Positions 1 through 27,200 of a DNA stretch of 64,000 bases are shown one piece after another. Position numbers and translations under genes: made by a program. The first letter of the stretch is position 1. Each line of letters begins with the position of its first letter. The notes below the pieces were generated by a model. It was not told where the DNA came from, did not search any database, and saw only the letters and a program-made list of their open reading frames with translations. This DNA is from Strigamia acuminata. Taxonomy: Eukaryota > Arthropoda > Chilopoda > Geophilomorpha > Linotaeniidae. The stretch covers positions 4,154,001-4,218,000 of the forward strand of contig OX442323.1 in assembly GCA_949358305.1 (NCBI GenBank). The letters are read 5' to 3'.

Positions 1-532
1 TTGGACCATTGTCCAAAGGTAATAACATCACATTTGTTTCAATTGATTGGCATTTGGCATTTGGCATTTGGATGGGAATAAGAAAAGACATCCAAGAGTG
101 AATATTGGAGGTATTGGACCATTGTCCAAAGGTAATAACATCACATTTGTTTCAATGATTGGCATTTGGCATTTGGATTCAAATAGATGGGAAGAAAAGA
201 CATCCAAGAGTGAATATTGGAGGTATTGGACCATTGTCCAAAGGTAATAACATCACATTTTTTTCAATGATTGGCATTTGGCATTTGGATTCAAATAGAT
301 GGGAAGAAAAGACATCCAAGAGTGAATATTGGAAGCATTAGAGGCATTGGACTATTGTCCAAAGGTAATAACATCACATTTGATTCAATTGATTGGCATT
401 TGGCATTTGGATTCAGATGGATGGGAAGAAAAGACATCCCACAGTGAATATTGGAGGCATTGGACAATTGTCCAAAGGTAATAACATCACATTTAATGGG
501 AATAAGAAAAGACATCCCACAGTGGATTTGGT
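1..532. repeat. Satellite array, about 113-bp unit
   Basis: About 4.5 tandem copies start near 1, 114, 226, 347 and 460. Each copy opens with the short dyad TTGGAC-catt-GTCCAA, followed by AAGGTAATAACATCACATTT and then by a block containing GGCATTTGGCATTTGG and AAAAGACATCC. The dyad is variable in the fourth and fifth copies. The array continues to the left edge, so its true size is unknown. Short open frames in it repeat along with the DNA and are not genes. Confidence 0.9.
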
Positions 533-634
533 TTTGCCGTATAAACTTACCGATATCTATTTATCTACTGCTTTGGTTTAGTTATTCTATTACTACTAAA
601 AAAAAGACATGCAAAGCACTAGATCTTAGCGTGC

Positions 635-13875
<13,241 letters not shown>

Positions 13876-14241
13876 CTTCAAAGATTTTTCTCACGAATTT
13901 GCAAATCAACAGGAATAAGACACACTTTCTTCGACACAAACCAGACCAGCACAGCAGAACAGCCCGTAACTACAAACAAAAAGAAAACGTAAGCATACAA
14001 TCACGCACACACACCCCGCAGTGAAGCCCACTTCCTAAAATGCATCCCAACCCTCAAACCAGGGTCTAAAATAATGCAAAACTAAATTTTGTATCCGTTA
14101 ATGAATTCCCCCGACAATTTCGTATACTCAGCCCTGTATCCTGAATATCCAAACTCGAATTCAAGTAATCCACGAGGTTCCTCTAAACTCTGGGTATTCC
14201 ACACACACACAAAGCAAAAAAACACACAATGCTTGACTTAC

Positions 14242-14292
14242 GTTCCAGAAGCTGTTCTGAAAAGAGAGCCAAGCACACTTCCTTCTTATAAA
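14242..14292 (-). promoter_or_regulatory. Mhc: Core promoter and short non-coding first exon of Mhc
   Basis: On the minus strand a TATA-like TTTATAAG lies at 14292-14285. About 30 bases downstream is a TCAG initiator-like site (14260-14257), then a tiny leader exon ending at 14242 with the strong donor GGAAC|GTAAG. A non-coding first exon followed by an exon with the start codon matches the known layout of insect Mhc. The transcription start itself is inferred. Confidence 0.5.
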
Positions 14293-15237
14293 CTCTCGAA
14301 ATAGTATCGTCTGCTAAACCTGCCAAATAAATTCGTAAAGCGGCTCGCGATTGGCTGGTTTTCTCGCAGCCAAATGCAACGGCCAATGGGAAGGCGTGTT
14401 TGTTGGGAATTTTTTTTTTCGTGTTGTTTAGTTTGAACTTTATTTAAAGGATGGTGCTAGTAGGTGTCACTAGTTGTCTCCGTCCTTATATGGGCGCTGA
14501 GATGAATGAGTGGTTGGAATCTCCCTTGCTGCTTCACTCCCTCCCATTGACTATAATGAGACTGAACTGATGCTGCAAAATGATCAGGGATGCTGGTACT
14601 AAAAATAACAGCACGTGATACGAGATGGCCAATTGCAGCGGGTGAATTTTGAATACTCCGTACACCCTTAATCTGCAAGTAGATTAATCTCCGTGCGAGT
14701 GAAATGAGGGAAATATTCCCTTTAATATTGGGGAAGATCGGTGGATTTTTACGCCATTTTGTTGGGTTTTTGGAAATAAATTTCGATTTTTGTGCGATTT
14801 GGTTGGTTTTTTGGTAAAAATTTGGTTTTAGGCTGCAATTTACATCGTAAAACTCTGATATAATGTAATTCTAGGCTCAGTTTGCTGTCTATAAATGGTA
14901 CAAAACATTTTTTTTTAAAACACATCTGTTGTAAGTCAGCAGAGGTCTATTCTCAGTTTAATAGGCTCAACCTATTTTAAAGGCCATAAGATTTATTCAG
15001 ATAAAGCTATAGGAATTAGCAGCGAAAATCTAACACCTTAAGATAATTTCTTTTGACAATTTTAGGCGAATAAATGCACTTTTATTTCAGTTTTTATCAT
15101 TAGAAGCATTTTAGGCCCCGTTTGGAGTCACAGCGCCATTAATTTGTCTCCCGCAATCGCCACCAGTTGGCGCCCGACCTTGAACCAAGATGCCGTCTGC
15201 TTGAACCGAATTTGCCGTTTCAAATTTGAAATAAGAA
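14293..15237. other. Intergenic region between Mhc and MEI1
   Basis: The two genes are divergent across this ~950-base stretch, so it probably holds both promoters. I see no repeat array, RNA gene or coding exon. CTATAAATGG at about 14888-14897 resembles a MEF2 site but misses the consensus. Confidence 0.4.
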
Positions 15238-18200
15238 ATGGATTTAAAGATTGATTTGATGTTCGGATCCTATCATATGGATCACCCACCAAACCTAACA
15301 ATTACCGAGAACAACCAGCAAAGATGTTTGGCTTGCATGATCGATCTATGCGCCGATATTTCGCAACCCAGTGTAAAAAAACATTATTTCATGAACAATT
15401 TACTCGAAATATTCAAATCCAACCGCTCAAACATCCTATCCAAACTCCAAATATCGCCCCACGAGATCACGAAGATAATAACAGCATTTTTAAGTGAGAA
15501 AAACGGATTTTTTCGAGCCAAATTGAAATTTTTTAAGTGAAAAATCCATCTTTTTTGCAGATTTAATCAACCACGAAGACATTTATCTGTCAAATCTCGC
15601 TTCAGAAGGTCAAAAAAGATGATTTAAATGGATTTTTAATGATTTTTAATTATTATTTGGTATTTTTTTCAGGAATTTGTTTGATTTTGTCGCATTTAGA
15701 AGCGTCGGAAGTGGTCGAGGTTGTTTTGAATCGGATTTGCAGCCGGGTATTTTTGGCTATTATTACTAAATGTGTATTGTGATGATTGACCCAGTTTGAG
15801 GGTTTGGTTCTGCAAGTGAGAGCACAAGCTCAGGGAACTTGAAAGTAAGACAAGAGTGATGCTCTACTTGTCCTTCTAGCAAACTCACACTTCAAATATA
15901 GAAATTGGGGAAGGGCCAAACTAAATTCTATGCAACTCTGTCTTGAAATGAAATTGTGTCCGAGGTAATTGGTCTTTTCGACGAAGTCTTTTCGACTGGG
16001 GAAGGGATTTTATTTCGATGAAAAAGGAATTAATTTGATTAATTAGAAATGTACTATGTCGACAGATTGGACATTATTTTAAAAGGAAAAAGATTTTGTT
16101 AGAAAATTTTTTTGGGCTATTTTTAAGGTAAATTTGTCTCGAAATGACTTAGTTTGTCTAAAAATGGCTTAAAAGTTGCAAAATTTATCTTAGAAATTAC
16201 ATAATTTGTCTATAAATTGCATAATTTGTCTATAAATTGCATAATTCATCTAAAAAATGGATTAATTGCCTAAAAATGGCATCAATTTGTCTAAAAAATT
16301 GTATAATTTGTCTGAAAAATTGCATAATTTGTCTGAAAGATGCATAATTTGTCTGAAAAATTGCCTAATTTGACTGAAAAATTGTATAAATCGTACAAAA
16401 ATTGCATAATTGACCTCAAAAATGACTAAATTTGTTCAAAAATGACTAAAACTTGTTCAAAAATGGCTTAAAAAAATTTAAAGAATGACTAAATTTTTTT
16501 TTAAATCGTCTAAATTTTTTTTAAAATGTTTAAATTTATCTGAAAAATGACTAAATCAGTCTAAAAATGGCATAACTATGTCTAAAAACGCATGATCCAT
16601 CTTTTTAGATGCACAACCCGTCTAAAATTTCAGTAAAAATTGAAATTTTAGAATTTTTTCTTTTCGGTCCAAATTCCAATGCAAAAATCCAAAAGCGAGT
16701 GCAATTTTCCAGAGAAATTGTAGAAAAAACGAACGGAAGAATTTACGAGGCGAGCAGGCGACATGAAGTGAGAATTTCATGGATATTTATGGTATCAGTG
16801 GCGATGTTCAAATATGGCCAAACACATCGCTTAAAGCTTCCTATACTGCCAGCTTGCACGCTAAAAATAAACTGCAAGGAAACATATAGAAAGAAAAAGA
16901 AAAAAAAGAAAAAAAAAAAAGAAGAAAAAAATTCTCCAATACCTAAATTCACTTTCAGTATAAATAGCAGAAAAGTAACTACAAGTGATTCCTCGTGCAG
17001 GAATCTTGAGTTTTAGTCACGCACTTAATTTGAATACTTAATGCAAACAAACTTTTACCTTTTATTCCCAACAGCTGTCTGCTAATTATCATTTCCAACA
17101 TTATTTACCATTTGTAAACTTGGCTGCAAATTTGCTGAATAAATTTCCTTTTTTGGTTCCGGATTTCATTACAAAATGCGGTAAGCTGAAAAATAAAAAT
17201 ATAAAAATATATAAAAATAAAAATAAAAATAGAGAGAAATAAAAAAATATTCTCAACTGTATATCTTCTAATTGCGCACCCGTGCACTATTTGCAAAAAA
17301 ATAAATTTTCTTTGGATTTTCTTGCACGTCGAGCCTCGTTATAACGAATCGCAAGGGACCCGAGAAATTGGCTAGTTATAACGAAAGTTCCTAAAATCAA
17401 ATTTTTTAACATGGTGTTCTGTGACCAACCAAACCATTTTTTTAATCATTCGTTATAACGAGAAATTCGTTATATCGCGTTTCGTTATAACGAGGTTCAA
17501 CTGTATACGATTTTTTAATTTTTAATTTTAATATAATTTGGTTTTTAGAATGAAATTTTATTTATTCTTTACCGTATACATCTTCTAATTGCGCACCCGT
17601 GCACTATTTGCAAAAAAAATTTCTTTGGATGCCGGCACAGTAATAGAGGCCCGTGGACAATTAGAAGATACAGTCGAGCCTCGTTATAACGAATCGCAAG
17701 GAACCCGAGAAATCGGATCGTTATAATGAAAGTTCGTTACATCAAATTTTTTTAACATGGTTTTCTATGACCAACCAAACCATTTTTAAGGATTCGTTAT
17801 AACGAGAAATTTGTTATATCGCGTTTCGTTATAACGAGGTTCAACTGTTTCCGATTTTTATTTTTAATTTTAATATAATTTAATTTTGAGAATGAAATTT
17901 AATTATTCTTTCCCGTATATATCTTCTAATTGCGCACCTGTGCACTATTTGCAAAAAGAAATCACTGGATGCCCGCGCTGTAATAGAGGCCCGCGGACAA
18001 TTAGAAGATTTTAATTTTTAATTTTTTTTTAATTTTAATTTTAATTTTAATTTTAATTTTTTTTTTTAATTTTAATTTTAATTTTAATTTTAATTTTTTT
18101 TTTAATTTAGAAAATAAATTTGAAGATATTTCGTCGGGCTTGAGCTATCCGGACGAAGGAGTTAAGAAAGGAGTTTTGCGATTTTTCACACAGATTTGTA

Positions 18201-21200
18201 GGAAGGATTTGGGTTTATTGAGTTGTGACGTGAAGTTTTCGTTGGTGGAAGGATTGGTTAAGGTTTTGAAAGAGGATGACGATGAGAGTTTGCTGCGCGA
18301 TGCTTTGGGTAAGGGTGTACGGTGTAGTCATAGCGGAAGGAAGTGGTGTTGTGGAATGAGGGATTTGTTTTGTTTGTTGCGACGTGGGAGTTTGATGCGG
18401 GCCTGGAATGCCGGAATTCAATTCGTGGATTTTGATTTGGAATAAACTCGGATTGTGTGAATAAATCAAATAGTGTCACATTGAATCAGATTGTTGAATC
18501 GGTGAGATTATAGAGATTTACATTGATTTTTCACTGATTTTGATGGATTTACATTAGTTTTAGTGGATTGTCACTGACATTTGAATTGATTTTTAATGAT
18601 TCCAATTGATTTTTAATGATTCCAATTGATTTTTAAAGATTCCAATTGCTTTTTAATGATTCCAATTGATTTTTAAAGATTCAAATTGATTTTTAATGCT
18701 ACCAATTGATTTTTAATGATTCCAATTGATGCTACCAATTGATTTTTAAAGATTCCAATCGATTCTAGTTGATTTTTTACTGATTTTAATCGATTCTAGT
18801 TGGTTTTTTACTGATTTCAATCGATTCTAGTTGATTTTTTACTGATTTCAATCTATTCTAGTTGATTTTTTACTGATTTCAATTGATTTTTACTGATTTC
18901 AATTGATTTTTACTGATTTCAATTGATTTTCACTGATTTCATTGAATTATTCCCGATTTTCTCTGATTTCATTTGAGATATTTCTGATTTTCACTGATTT
19001 CATTGATATATTAATAATTTTCATTGATTTCATTGAAATATTCTTGATTTTCACTGATTTCATTGAAATATTCTTGATTTTCACTGATTTCATTGAAATA
19101 TTCTTGATTTTCACTGATTTCATTGAAATATTCTTGATTTTCACTGATTTCATTGAAATACAGTATTTATTATACAGATCTTCAGTGGATTTTTACAGAT
19201 TTTCAGTGGATTTATACTGATTTTCAGTGGATTCATACTGATTTGCAGTGGATTCATACTGATTTTCTGTGGATTTTTATTGATTTCCGTGGATATTTAT
19301 TGATTTCAGTGTGATTTCCATTGATCTTTAGTTGATTGACACTGATTCTTCGCTAACTTTCCCTTTACCGACTACATTTTCGAGTTTATTTTTCAAATCA
19401 TTTCCAAAATCTCCCACTGCTCCACTGACCTACACTGATTTACAAATCTCGCCATCCAACACCTCACAATCCCCCTACAAACCATCCAAAACACACATTC
19501 CAATCGAAACTCCAACTTAAATTAACAAAAATTCAAAATTTCCTTCCAGCTCTGCTGAAAACACTAATCGCAGAACACCGCCAACTCGCACACCTTTTCC
19601 AAACGAAATACGAGGGCGCCACTTTCCCACTACTCGTGAAGAAGACACTACTCCGCAAAGACACCCAACTCCAAATCGAATGCTGCCAGACCCTCCTCTT
19701 GGCCATGAGCCACCAAACGTTTGATACCGCGAAAGCCGATCTAATAATGCAAAGCGACGTCGCCGAGATATTATTCGACAAACTCGCCACGCAAAACATC
19801 AAATTAATCGAGTAAAATTTTAAAAAATCAATAAAAAATCAGTAAATCGATTAATTTGATCAATTTCCAGATTGGTTTTTCATTGCATCGCCAAATTTTG
19901 TAATCATCCACATTTTTTCATCAATTGTCACGTGATTTTTGGGATCGATCCAATTCTTAGATGCGTTGACCAATTATTCGATGTTAATAGCATCGCGGTT
20001 TTGCCCATTGGGTTAGCAGTGTTGACGGATATTTTTTCAAAGTGATTTTTAATAAATTTGGAATTTTTTTTAGGTTTTTTATATATTTTTTTTATAATTT
20101 TTTTAAGGAATTTAAGTGAAGTCACATTATTCAGCAATAGTCATTCTGTCCAAAAGACTATTTCTGTACTAAGCCGTGGAATAAATAGCTGTTACAGGAA
20201 CATTTCATTAGAAGCAACTCGCGCATTTCAATTCTTTTTAAGGTAATGACTTTGTGACAACAACCTTTTGCTATGCAAAAAATGTTTGATATGGTTTGAT
20301 GGCGAGGCCGGCTTGGAAGGCTTCGCGACCAAGTGCAAAGAACATGTGTGGGGCCCATTTACCATTAAATTAGGAGACAAAGTAATAGGTTTAATAACGA
20401 CAAAAATTTTTAGGCACTTTTTTAGGCAAATAAATGCATTTTTTATACATTTTTAGGCAAATAAATGCATTTTTTATACATTTTTAGGCAAATAAATGCA
20501 TTTTTGGACAAATAAATGCATTTTTTATACATTTTTGGACAAATAAATGCATTTTTTTATACATTTTTAGGCAAATAAATGCATTTTTGGACAAATAAAT
20601 GCATTTTTTATACATTTTTGGACAAATAAATGCATTTTTTTATACATTTTTAGGCAAATAAATGCATTTTTTATACATTTTTAGGCAAATAAATGCATTT
20701 TTTATACATGCTTAGACAAATAAATGCATTTTTGGACAAATAAATGCATTTTTTATACATTTTTAGGCAAATAAATGCATTTTTTATACATTTTTAGGCA
20801 AATAAATGCATTTTTTATACATGCTTAGACAAATAAATGCATTTTTGGACAAATAAATGCATTTTTGGACAAATAAATGCATTTTTGGACAAATAAATGC
20901 ATTTTTTATTGATTTTTAGGCAAATAAATGCATTTTTTATACATTTTTAGACAAATCAATGCATTTTTTATACATTTTTAGACAAATCAATGCATTTTTA
21001 GACATTTTTATGTGCAGAAATACTCTTTTTAGAAACAATCTGCTTTACAAATGAACTTTTTGGTTAAAAAAAAATTTGCAAAAAAAAATATTTTTTTACA
21101 AGACCCACAAGCCGGCTCTGCTTAATGAATCAATCCAGAGTTAAAAATGAAAACTTTTTTTTTCATTCAGGAGAGAATACATGCATCTTCCAGTCCCTTT

Positions 21201-24200
21201 TCGTAATATTCAAAACGTCATCTCTGATCTGAGCAAAAATGTGCCCGATTTATTCATACCGCGTGCAATTTCAATGCGCAAAATGAACAAACAATTACAC
21301 CCCGAAATTGAATTACCCGAACAACTCCTCGCAACAAAATTATCCGTCATCAACGCCGCAATTTCGTAAGTTAAATAAATCAAATTAAATATACATTAAT
21401 CATTAGCTGTGGGCAGTGTTGTTTAATTAACGTTTCTAGTGCAGTTTTTTCCGCTCTTTCGTTTGGTGTTTAGTTTTTGACGATCTGAGCTTTCGTTCTC
21501 GAGATATTTGCGATTTTAATCAATTAATTATTAATTATAACTATTATAATTATTATTGATTATTAATTATCTCAATAGATTGCTCCGAGAGTGCGTTTCA
21601 GACCCCTCGTGCTTTGAGGAAAGTTTCAAGCCACCCCAAGAGATCTTTGAGAAAAACAGCGAAATAAAACACCGTAGTTGTCAAGTCGACAAATTTATTG
21701 CCACCATTTTAGAAGTGTTGTATGATATCTACATTCCAGTGTTATTTGTATGTTTGTGGCGGTTTTGAGGAATTTGTTTGCTAAAATGTAATTATTATTA
21801 TTATTATTGCTATTTTGTAGAAGTGTTCGGAGGTTTTGAAGAGTTTAAGATCGTATGTTGTCGTTGTTCAATGTTTAATCAAATTGGAAGAATTGTCTCC
21901 GAAAAAATTGCAAGAATATTTCATTTCTCTGTGCAAGTTGGATTTTCTTAAGTGGATTTGGAACCTTAAACGATATCAGGGGATTGAAAAGTGATTTTGT
22001 TGTTGTTGTGTGATTTTGGGTTGTTTTCAGTGGCAGCCATTTTGAATTTGGTTGTAAAAACTAAAAGCGGAGATAAACCACTTGGAAAACAACTCCAGCG
22101 TTGTTTTTGCGGTTTTTGGTGTCTACTCTGTATTCAGTCTGTTTAAACGTCAAAAACAACATAAACACAAACTGAATGCACCTATTGATTCTTCTGTTAT
22201 TTATTTGATAAATTTTTTTTTACTTTTACAATTGAATAGAGATGAAGATGTGCGTGAATTGAAGAACAACTGCGATCATCTACTGAGTGTAATTCTGACA
22301 AATTTAACGTATAATTTCAACGGGACGGAAGGAGTCATACCAGTTTTTGATCTAAGTAGCTTGAATGGTAATATTAAAATTTTAATGAAAAAAGTGAAAT
22401 TTCAATGAAAAAAATTGAAATTTCAATGAAAAAATTGAAATTTTAACGAAAAAAGTGAAATTTTAATGAAAAAAATTAAAATTTCAATAAAAAAATTGAA
22501 ATTTTAACGAAAAAAGTGAAATTTTAATGAAAAAAATTGAAATTTCAAAGAAAAAATTGAAATTTCAATAAAAAAATTGAAATTTTAACGAAAAAGGTGA
22601 AATTTCCAAGAAAAAATTGAAATTTCCAAGAAAAAATTGAAATTTCCAAGAAAAAATTGAAATTTCCAAGAAAAAATTGAAATTTCCAAGAAGAAATTGA
22701 AATTTCCAAGAAAAAATTGAACTTTCCAAGAAAAAATTGAAATTTCAAAGAAAAAATTGAAATTTCAAAGAAAAAATTGAAATTTCAAAGAAAAAATTGA
22801 AATCTCAAAGAAAAAATTGAAATTTCAAAGAAAAAATTGAAATTTCAAAGAAAAAATGAAATTTCCAAGAAAAAATTGAAATTTCCAAGAAAAAATTGAA
22901 ATTTTCAAGAAAAAATTGAAATTTCAAAGAAAAAATTGAAATTTCAAAGAAAAAATTGAAATTTCAAAGAAAAAATTGAAATTTCCAAGAAAAAATTGAA
23001 ATTTCCAAGAAAAAATTGAAATTTCAAAGAAAAAATTGAAATTTCTAAGAAAAAATTGAAATTTCAAAGAAAAAATTGAAATCTCAAAGAAAAAAATTGA
23101 AATTTCAAAGAAAAAATTGAAATTCAAAGAAAAAATTGAAATTTCAAAGAAAAAATTGAAATTTCAAAGAAAAAATTGAACTTTTAATCAAAATATGGTA
23201 AACAATTGTAATAAGAGCCGCGGCTCAGGATGCCCGTTTTGAATAAGAGCCGCGGCTCTTGCTCGAGAAAATACGATATATGCATATTTGTAGGAAATTT
23301 GGATGAGTGCACCGCGAATTTGCTTAATTTCCACAACCCTCTCTGGGCCGCAGATAATAAATTGACGGTCGTGCAATCGACAGTATTGGCTATTCTATAT
23401 TTTATTAAATTGCATTCCAAATGGTAATCCACATTTGATCTATATATATCTTTTCATTTCTCATTGTTTTTTAAATTTATTTTGCAGGGATGTCGTCAAA
23501 CCGAGCATTTTATTGGAAATCCTTTCGAATTACATACAGAATTGTCCAAACCTGGATCACATTCCACACTTTACTCACAAACATTTATTATTTTTATTTG
23601 CAGTTTAGTTTCATATCGACAATTTGCTGGGGCTGGACACTGACTGTCTGCGCAAAAATTGCAAAAATGCTTTTTATACATGGAAGATCGCCCTTTTCAA
23701 GTTCATTTGCAGCAAAAAGATGCATACCGTACTGCCTTGAACAATGGCCCGGGCGTTTAATTTTTTTTTCGACTCGCCCGCCAGGCGCTTATTCAAAACC
23801 AGGCGATTATTTAAGCCAGGCCTCTATCCAAAAAAAAAGTTGCTGACTCCGAACGTTTCGTTTGTTGAGGTTTCGTCCGTCGAAGTTTCCTCCAAAAGGC
23901 TACTAAAAACCGTTTTTAATAACCGTTTTTAAAGTATTTTCCGGTTAACCCGGCGTTTATTTGAGGCAGGCGCTTATTGGTTTTTCGGCTGGCGGTTGCT
24001 AGGCGCTTAATCAAGAACCGGAGTTTAATTGCGCCCGGCCATTGTTCAAGGCAGTACGGTACACATATTTTTATCGGCCAAAATTTACTTTTTTACGCCT
24101 GAAATCCAATTTTCAACTCTTAATAGCCACAAATTCCATTTTAATGGCCAAAAACTAAAATATTAAACAAATATCCTTCTTTGTGCATCACACCAGTGTC

Positions 24201-27200
24201 CAACCGCATTGCAATTCACATTGCACAATTTGTTTCAAACATTCCGTACATTTTGTAACAGATTTCATGCGAAAAAGCTAACACTAACGACATACAGAAA
24301 AGCCGACTTTTAAAACCCGGTAATTCAACGAACAAGGTACATTTTGTCGACGCCTTTTTCCACCTAGCCGTTTGAGGTTTTTTTTCCTGACAAGGGTGGC
24401 GCCCCCCCTAGAACTCCTTAACCTCGTTTTACTTAAATTTAGACTTTGACCGATATCGATATTTTGCACTATTGCCGATACCGATACCGTTGTTGGTCCC
24501 AAAGGCCCGGAAAGGCAGTGTCGACAAAATGTCCAATCACCAATGGGGAACATTCGGTAGTTCTGCCACCTGCCACTACAGCGCTAGAGTGCCAACAGCA
24601 GAAACAGACGATAGTCCTAATAGACCTTTGGAAAAATGAGGTCAGGTGATAAGATCACGTGAGCGTAACAATGGTTGCCCCCTTCTACGAAAAAAACCAT
24701 TGCAAAATAACATTATGCCATAATTTACCCAATAATTTTGCTAGCAAAAGTTACTTCATTTTTGTGCGGGACAATTTAGATTCATAAACACAGTCAGACC
24801 ACAAAAAAATAAATGGATTTACCGTACTGCCTTGAAAAAACGCCCGGACGTTTATTTTTTTCCGACTCGCCAGCCAGGCGCTTATTCAAAGCCAGGCGAT
24901 TATTCAAGCCAGGCGTCTAACCAAAAAAAAAGTTAAAAATAAATTTTGTTAAACAAATTTTTATTTGTATTTAATATTATTACTAGTAAGATGTTATAAA
25001 ACATCTTACTAGTTCCATTTATCGAGCAAACCATCACAAACTGAGATGGCACCTGCATTAGAAGTGCCAACAATTGTAGCAGCATCAATTTTTTTGCTAA
25101 TTTCATGCCCTGAAAACGTTATTCATACGTAAATCACATATTTTCAGTAAACCCGGCGTTTAAACAAGCCCGGCGTTTATTCGGGGCCGGCGCTTATTGG
25201 CTTTTCGGCTGTTGGTTGGCCGGCGCTTAATCGAGAGCCGGCGCTTAATTACGCCCGGCCCTTATTCAAGGCAGTACGGTATGTAATCTCTATGACTGTA
25301 TCGTCTGTTGATTGTTTCTGCTGTTAGCACACTAGCGCCACCCTGGTGAGTAAAAATGTAACTCAACTGAAAGTTCCCTATTCAATTCCAACATACACAA
25401 TAATTAATTTAAATTAAATTATTTTTATTTTTCAGTAATCGTCATTTTCTCTCAACTATTTCAATCTTATTTTCTCCCTTTAAATGTTCTCTGCACCCAC
25501 CACGACTCACTACTCAAGTGGATTTTCACTGACCCCAAAATGGCGAATATTTTGGGCGCCCCAATGGTAAAAAAAAAATTTAATTTTATTTAAAAAATTC
25601 AAAATTATTATTTTTGATAATTTGACGATTGCAGCTTAGTCAGTGGCTGGAGAATTCAGAAAAATGCGAATTATCGACATTGAAGACATTGTTGGTTTGC
25701 CACAACGATTTCGTCATGTCCATTTTTCTGGATTTGCTCAATTCGTTGGACGTTTCCGTCCCCGTCTGGTCCATGTTGGGCGATTTGATTTCCAACATGG
25801 ATGCCGATTTGCAGTGTAAAACACGGGCGGCGGTGGTTAGAAAGTTTTGCGAGGCGTGCGAGGAAGCAAGCGGGCGAAAAATGAACCAAAATACGGGTAA
25901 ATTTGTTTGGATTTTTTGAGATTTTTTTGGGATTTATGAATTTTTTTTTCTAGAAAATATTTTATCGACAATCTTGAAAATTCTGGTTCATTTGGATGCA
26001 TCAGTCATCGAGTTATCGGCGTTGAAGATATCGAAAAATGGTAGGAAGTAAAAAGTTTATGTACATACGTGAGAAATGCTGATTTCAATTTATGTAGTGT
26101 GCAGTATTTTGCCGGATGTTTCGAGTTGCGATTTAATAATGACGAGCCATCATTATTTGAACAACGTGCTGACAATTTGTTGCGAAAATGGGGACAATAA
26201 AGGTAAAAAAATGATGATTTTCGATGATTTTCGTGTAAAAAATGATAATTTTCGATGATTTTCGTGTAAAAAATGATGATTTTCGATGATTTTCATGTAA
26301 AAAATAATGATTTTCATGTAAAAAATGATGATTTTCTATGATTTTCATGTAAATAATGATGCTTTTCGATGATTTTCATGTAAAAAATGATGATTTTCGA
26401 TGATTTTCGTGCAAAAAATGATGATTTTCGATGATTTGCTATGATTTTCATGTAAAAAATGATGATTTTCTATGATTTTCATGTAAAAAATGATGCTTTT
26501 CGATGATTTTCATGTAAAAAATGATGATTTTCGATGATTTTCGTGCAAAAAATGATGATTTTCGATGATTTGCTATGATTTTCAATGTAAAAAATGATGA
26601 TTTTCGATGATTTTCATGTAAAAAATGATAATTTTCGATGATTTTCATGTAAAAAATGATCATTTTCGATGATTTTTATGTAAAAAATGATAATTTTTGA
26701 TGATTTTCATGTAAAAATTGATCATTTCCACTCCACCTCGTCATATACTTCTCCCACTCTAATGCTCATTGTTTCCACATTTCAGTGCTAACAATGGTTA
26801 CATCGCAACCGAAACTAATGGACCACCTTCACAAAACCTGTTTCAAACCAAAAAACCCATCAATCCAACCTCTAGCGCTTAATCTACTGGCACAGCTAAT
26901 CCGCTACCAATTTGAATTCAAAACCCAAGTTAAATTATTTTCACGCCACAAACCAAACAAAACCAAACAACATTTGACTCACATTTTTCCAGGTCAATTC
27001 CTGCCTCAAGTTAGATTTCGGGCAACTAAAAACGATATTCACATCCGGGCACATCGAAGTGCTGCATTCTGGTGTGATTCTCACGCACTCGCTACTCGAA
27101 ACTTCATTCAAATCGGCCATTTTGAACACCGAAGCTTTGCTCGATAATCTAAACCAATACAATTCTCTTCGACTTCTCCACATTTATCTACAAAACGTTG

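Noticed and set aside
47-581. Repeated short proteins with GIWHLDSN
   Set aside because: The peptides repeat because the DNA is a ~113-bp satellite; no gene structure.
18140-18445. 101-residue ORF taken as a stand-alone gene
   Set aside because: Its first half is MEI1 exon 5; it then reads on into the intron past the donor at 18308.
20395-21010. Possible CRISPR array (regular repeats)
   Set aside because: The units are contiguous without unique spacers and the setting is a eukaryotic intron.
22545-23127. Minus-strand Phe-rich open frames
   Set aside because: They lie entirely within the 20-bp minisatellite of a MEI1 intron.
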